Of a stretch of 6,971 nt of DNA, positions 4,960 through 6,971 are shown piece after piece. A program made the translations under genes and the position numbers. Origin of the DNA: Paracoccaceae bacterium (GTDB lineage: Bacteria > Pseudomonadota > Alphaproteobacteria > Rhodobacterales > Rhodobacteraceae); NCBI GenBank assembly GCA_030625695.1, contig DAOUQK010000200.1:1-6971 (forward strand), in the 5' to 3' direction. Each line of letters opens with the position of its first letter. The stretch's first letter is position 1. Under the pieces are notes generated by a model that was not told the DNA's origin, did not search any database, and was given only the letters and a program-made list of their open reading frames with translations.

Positions 4960-5913
4960 ATGTATATTCCCACCTATCAGGATGTGGTCGACGCCCACGC
5001 CCGCATCGCGCCTTACGTGCATCGCACCCCGGTTCTGACCTCGTCTTATCTGAACGAACTGACCGGCGCCGAGCTGTTCTTTAAGTGCGAGAACTTTCAA
5101 AAGGCCGCCGCATTCAAGGTGCGTGGTGCCAGCAATGCGGTGTTTGGCTTAAGCGACGAAAAAGCGGCGCATGGCGTTGCCACACATTCCAGCGGAAACC
5201 ACGCGCTTAGCTTGGCTTATGCCGCCGGGCGGCGCGGTATCCCATGTCATGTGGTGATGCCACGTACCGCCCCGCAGGCCAAAAAGGACGCGGTGATTGG
5301 CTATGGCGGTGTGATCACCGAATGCGAACCATCAACCAGCAGCCGGGAAGAGGTTTTTGCCAAAGTCGAAGCCGAGACCGGCGCGGATTTTGTGCATCCC
5401 TACAACGACCCAAGGGTGATCGCCGGACAAGGCACCTGTAGTCGCGAGTTGGTGGAACAAGTCGAAGCGCTGGACGCGGTTGTTGCCCCTATCGGCGGCG
5501 GCGGGATGATTTCCGGCACTTGCCTGAGCCTGTCAAACATCGCGCCCGAGATTAAGATTTATGCCGCCGAGCCAGAGCAGGCCGACGATGCGGCACGGTC
5601 TTTCCGGGCCGGGCATATCATCGCTGACGACGCGCCCGAGACGGTGGCGGACGGGCTGAAGGTGCCGTTGAAGGAACTGACCTGGCATTTTGTGTCCACC
5701 CATGTGACCGATATTCTGACCGCATCCGAGCAAGAGATTATCGATGCCATGCGCCTGACATGGGCGCGGATGAAGATCGTGATGGAGCCATCGTCGGCGG
5801 TGCCATTGGCGACCATTCTGAAAAACCCCGAGGTGTTTGCAGGCAAGCGCGTCGGCATCATCGTGACCGGAGGCAATGTCGATCTGGATCGACTGCCCTG
5901 GATGAACAGTTAA
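4960..5913 (+). CDS. bhcB: BhcB, erythro-beta-hydroxyaspartate dehydratase (iminosuccinate-forming)
   Basis: This 317-residue, fold-type II PLP enzyme belongs to the serine/threonine dehydratase and serine racemase group. In the cycle it removes water from 3-hydroxyaspartate to give iminosuccinate for BhcD. Visible motifs are FKCENFQKAAAFKVRGA (41-57) with Lys53 as the PLP lysine, THSSGNHA (75-82) that binds the substrate carboxylate, the glycine loop PIGGGGMISG (177-186) that holds the PLP phosphate, EPSSAVPLA (about 275-283), and a C-terminal TGGNVD in contact with the pyridine ring. The length is that of the single-domain members, without the regulatory ACT domain of biosynthetic threonine dehydratases. 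The ATG at 4960 has AGGA (4951-4954) 5 nt upstream. It would be called threonine dehydratase by similarity alone; the neighbours give the specific role. Confidence 0.92.
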   Translation: MYIPTYQDVVDAHARIAPYVHRTPVLTSSYLNELTGAELFFKCENFQKAAAFKVRGASNAVFGLSDEKAAHGVATHSSGNHALSLAYAAGRRGIPCHVVMPRTAPQAKKDAVIGYGGVITECEPSTSSREEVFAKVEAETGADFVHPYNDPRVIAGQGTCSRELVEQVEALDAVVAPIGGGGMISGTCLSLSNIAPEIKIYAAEPEQADDAARSFRAGHIIADDAPETVADGLKVPLKELTWHFVSTHVTDILTASEQEIIDAMRLTWARMKIVMEPSSAVPLATILKNPEVFAGKRVGIIVTGGNVDLDRLPWMNS

Positions 5914-5931
5914 CTTTAGGAGATCAACGAG

Positions 5932-6971
5932 ATGAACGTAAAAAGCGATTTTGCCGGGCTTGAGGTCGGATACGATGTGCCTGCGCTGCCGGGGATGGAC
6001 GAAGCCGATATTCAGACACCGTGCCTGGTGCTTGATCTGGACGCGCTCGAGCGCAATGTGAAAAAGATGGGCGATTTGGCGGCGGAAATGGGTGTGCGTC
6101 ACCGCGCCCACGGCAAGATGCACAAATCGGTTGATGTGGCCAAGTTGCAGGAGCGTCTGGGTGCATCCGTGGGGGTGTGTTGCCAGAAAGTATCCGAGGC
6201 CGAAGTGTTTGTGCGCGGCGGTATCAAAGACGTGATGGTGTCCAACCAGGTGCGCGATCTGGCCAAGATTGACCGGCTGGCAAAGATGCCCAAGCTGGGC
6301 GCACGGATCCTGGTTTGTGTGGACGACCCGGACAATGTCGCCGATCTGGCAGCAGCGGCACAAAAGCATGGAACCGAGCTTGAGTGTCTGGTCGAAATTG
6401 ACTGCGGCGCGGGGCGTTGCGGGGTGGTGACATCTCAGGATGTAGTCAACATTGCCAAGCTGATTGACGCAGCAGACGGTCTGAAGTTTGTCGGCATTCA
6501 GGCCTATCAGGGCGCGATGCAGCACATGGACCTGTACACGGATCGCAAGGCCAAGATCGACATTGCGGTTGATATGGTTGCGGATGCGGTAACGGCGTTG
6601 AAGTCGCAGGGTCTGGAGTGTGATATCGTTGGCGGTGGCGGCACTGGGTCGTATTACTTTGAGGGTACTTCCGGGGTTTATAACGAGCTTCAGTGCGGGT
6701 CATATGCGTTTATGGATGCGGATTATGGCCGTATTCTGGATAAGGACGGACGCCGGATTGACGATGGAGAATGGGAAAATTCGCTGTTTATCCTGACCTC
6801 GGTGATGAGCCATTCCAAGGCCGACAAGGCGATTGTTGACGCCGGGCTTAAGGCGCAATCGGTGGACTCTGGTCTGCCGACCGTGTTCGGGCGTGATGAC
6901 AAGGTCGAGTATTTGAAATGCTCGGACGAGCACGGGGTTGTCGGTGATCCGGACGGGGTTTTGAAGGTTAA
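5932..6971 (+). CDS. bhcC: BhcC, beta-hydroxyaspartate aldolase, 3' end missing
   Basis: The frame is open from the ATG at 5932 to the window end, giving 346 codons; the family is near 387 residues, so about 40 C-terminal residues are missing. BhcC is a fold-type III, D-threonine-aldolase-like PLP enzyme that joins glycine and glyoxylate to erythro-3-hydroxyaspartate. Motifs are TPCLVLDLDALERN (29-42), RAHGKMHKS (58-66) with Lys62 as PLP lysine in the place of the RPHxKTHK motif, EIDCGAGRCG (155-164), IQAYQGAMQH (189-198), VGGGGTGSY (233-241) and ELQCGSYAFMD (252-262), ending with a SDEHGVVG segment close to the window end. The C-terminal metal-binding residues expected of this family lie beyond the window. 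AGGAG (5918-5922) precedes the ATG by 9 nt, and the gap to bhcB is 18 nt, which fits one operon. bhcD is expected next. Confidence 0.92.
   Translation, partial: MNVKSDFAGLEVGYDVPALPGMDEADIQTPCLVLDLDALERNVKKMGDLAAEMGVRHRAHGKMHKSVDVAKLQERLGASVGVCCQKVSEAEVFVRGGIKDVMVSNQVRDLAKIDRLAKMPKLGARILVCVDDPDNVADLAAAAQKHGTELECLVEIDCGAGRCGVVTSQDVVNIAKLIDAADGLKFVGIQAYQGAMQHMDLYTDRKAKIDIAVDMVADAVTALKSQGLECDIVGGGGTGSYYFEGTSGVYNELQCGSYAFMDADYGRILDKDGRRIDDGEWENSLFILTSVMSHSKADKAIVDAGLKAQSVDSGLPTVFGRDDKVEYLKCSDEHGVVGDPDGVLKV

Noticed and set aside
5533..6525. Long minus-strand open frame (330 codons) antisense to bhcB and bhcC
   Set aside because: It covers two well supported enzymes on the other strand, is rich in His and Cys as expected from a reverse reading of GC-rich codons, and shows no family motif or ribosome binding site.
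1..6971. CRISPR array, tRNA or rRNA genes, insertion sequence, prophage or defence system
   Set aside because: I saw no regularly spaced repeats, no cloverleaf or rRNA sequence, and no transposase, integrase or nuclease motifs in any frame.

Overview
The window looks like a piece of chromosome from a marine-type alphaproteobacterium, most likely Rhodobacterales (Roseobacter group). The reasons are the GC-rich coding sequence with short AT-rich intergenic gaps, the type of the encoded proteins, and above all the gene order bhcR <- | -> bhcA-bhcB-bhcC. That order matches the beta-hydroxyaspartate cycle (BHAC) cluster characterised in Paracoccus denitrificans. The organism assignment is an inference from gene content and order; no rRNA or other phylogenetic marker is present.

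Left part (1-2731), accessory-looking genes. Positions 1-969 hold the 3' part of a phenylacetate-CoA-ligase-like (PaaK-family) AMP-forming enzyme whose start lies before the window. Facing it is a periplasmic cyclase-family (kynurenine-formamidase-like) metal hydrolase, 1192-2139 on the minus strand. Between them lie a palindromic REP-like repeat (1004-1076) and a terminator-like stem-loop (1155-1184). Divergent from the cyclase gene is a small lipoprotein of unknown function (2339-2731). Its stop codon overlaps the stop codon of the next gene, which runs toward it.

Right part (2728-6971), the BHAC locus. An IclR-family regulator (bhcR, minus) is divergent from bhcA (aspartate-glyoxylate aminotransferase), bhcB (beta-hydroxyaspartate dehydratase) and bhcC (beta-hydroxyaspartate aldolase, cut by the window end). 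bhcD (iminosuccinate reductase) is expected just downstream but is not in the window. The cycle runs as follows: BhcA makes glycine from glyoxylate using aspartate; BhcC condenses glycine with a second glyoxylate to erythro-3-hydroxyaspartate; BhcB dehydrates this to iminosuccinate; BhcD reduces iminosuccinate back to aspartate. The net result is oxaloacetate from two glyoxylate, without loss of carbon. It serves growth on glycolate and other C2 compounds. The genes are tightly spaced (14 and 18 nt), each with its own Shine-Dalgarno sequence, so they very likely form one operon.

The 178-bp gap between bhcR and bhcA is AT-rich. It holds candidate back-to-back promoters whose -35 boxes are 2 bp apart, a TTCG-N7-CGAA palindrome at the predicted bhcA start of transcription, a direct repeat over the bhcR promoter, and small hairpins in the bhcA leader. 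BhcR itself carries an AT-hook-like PRGRP motif before its helix-turn-helix. The pathway is a known one. The less described points are its regulatory details and the divergent catalytic motifs in the PaaK-like and cyclase-like proteins.
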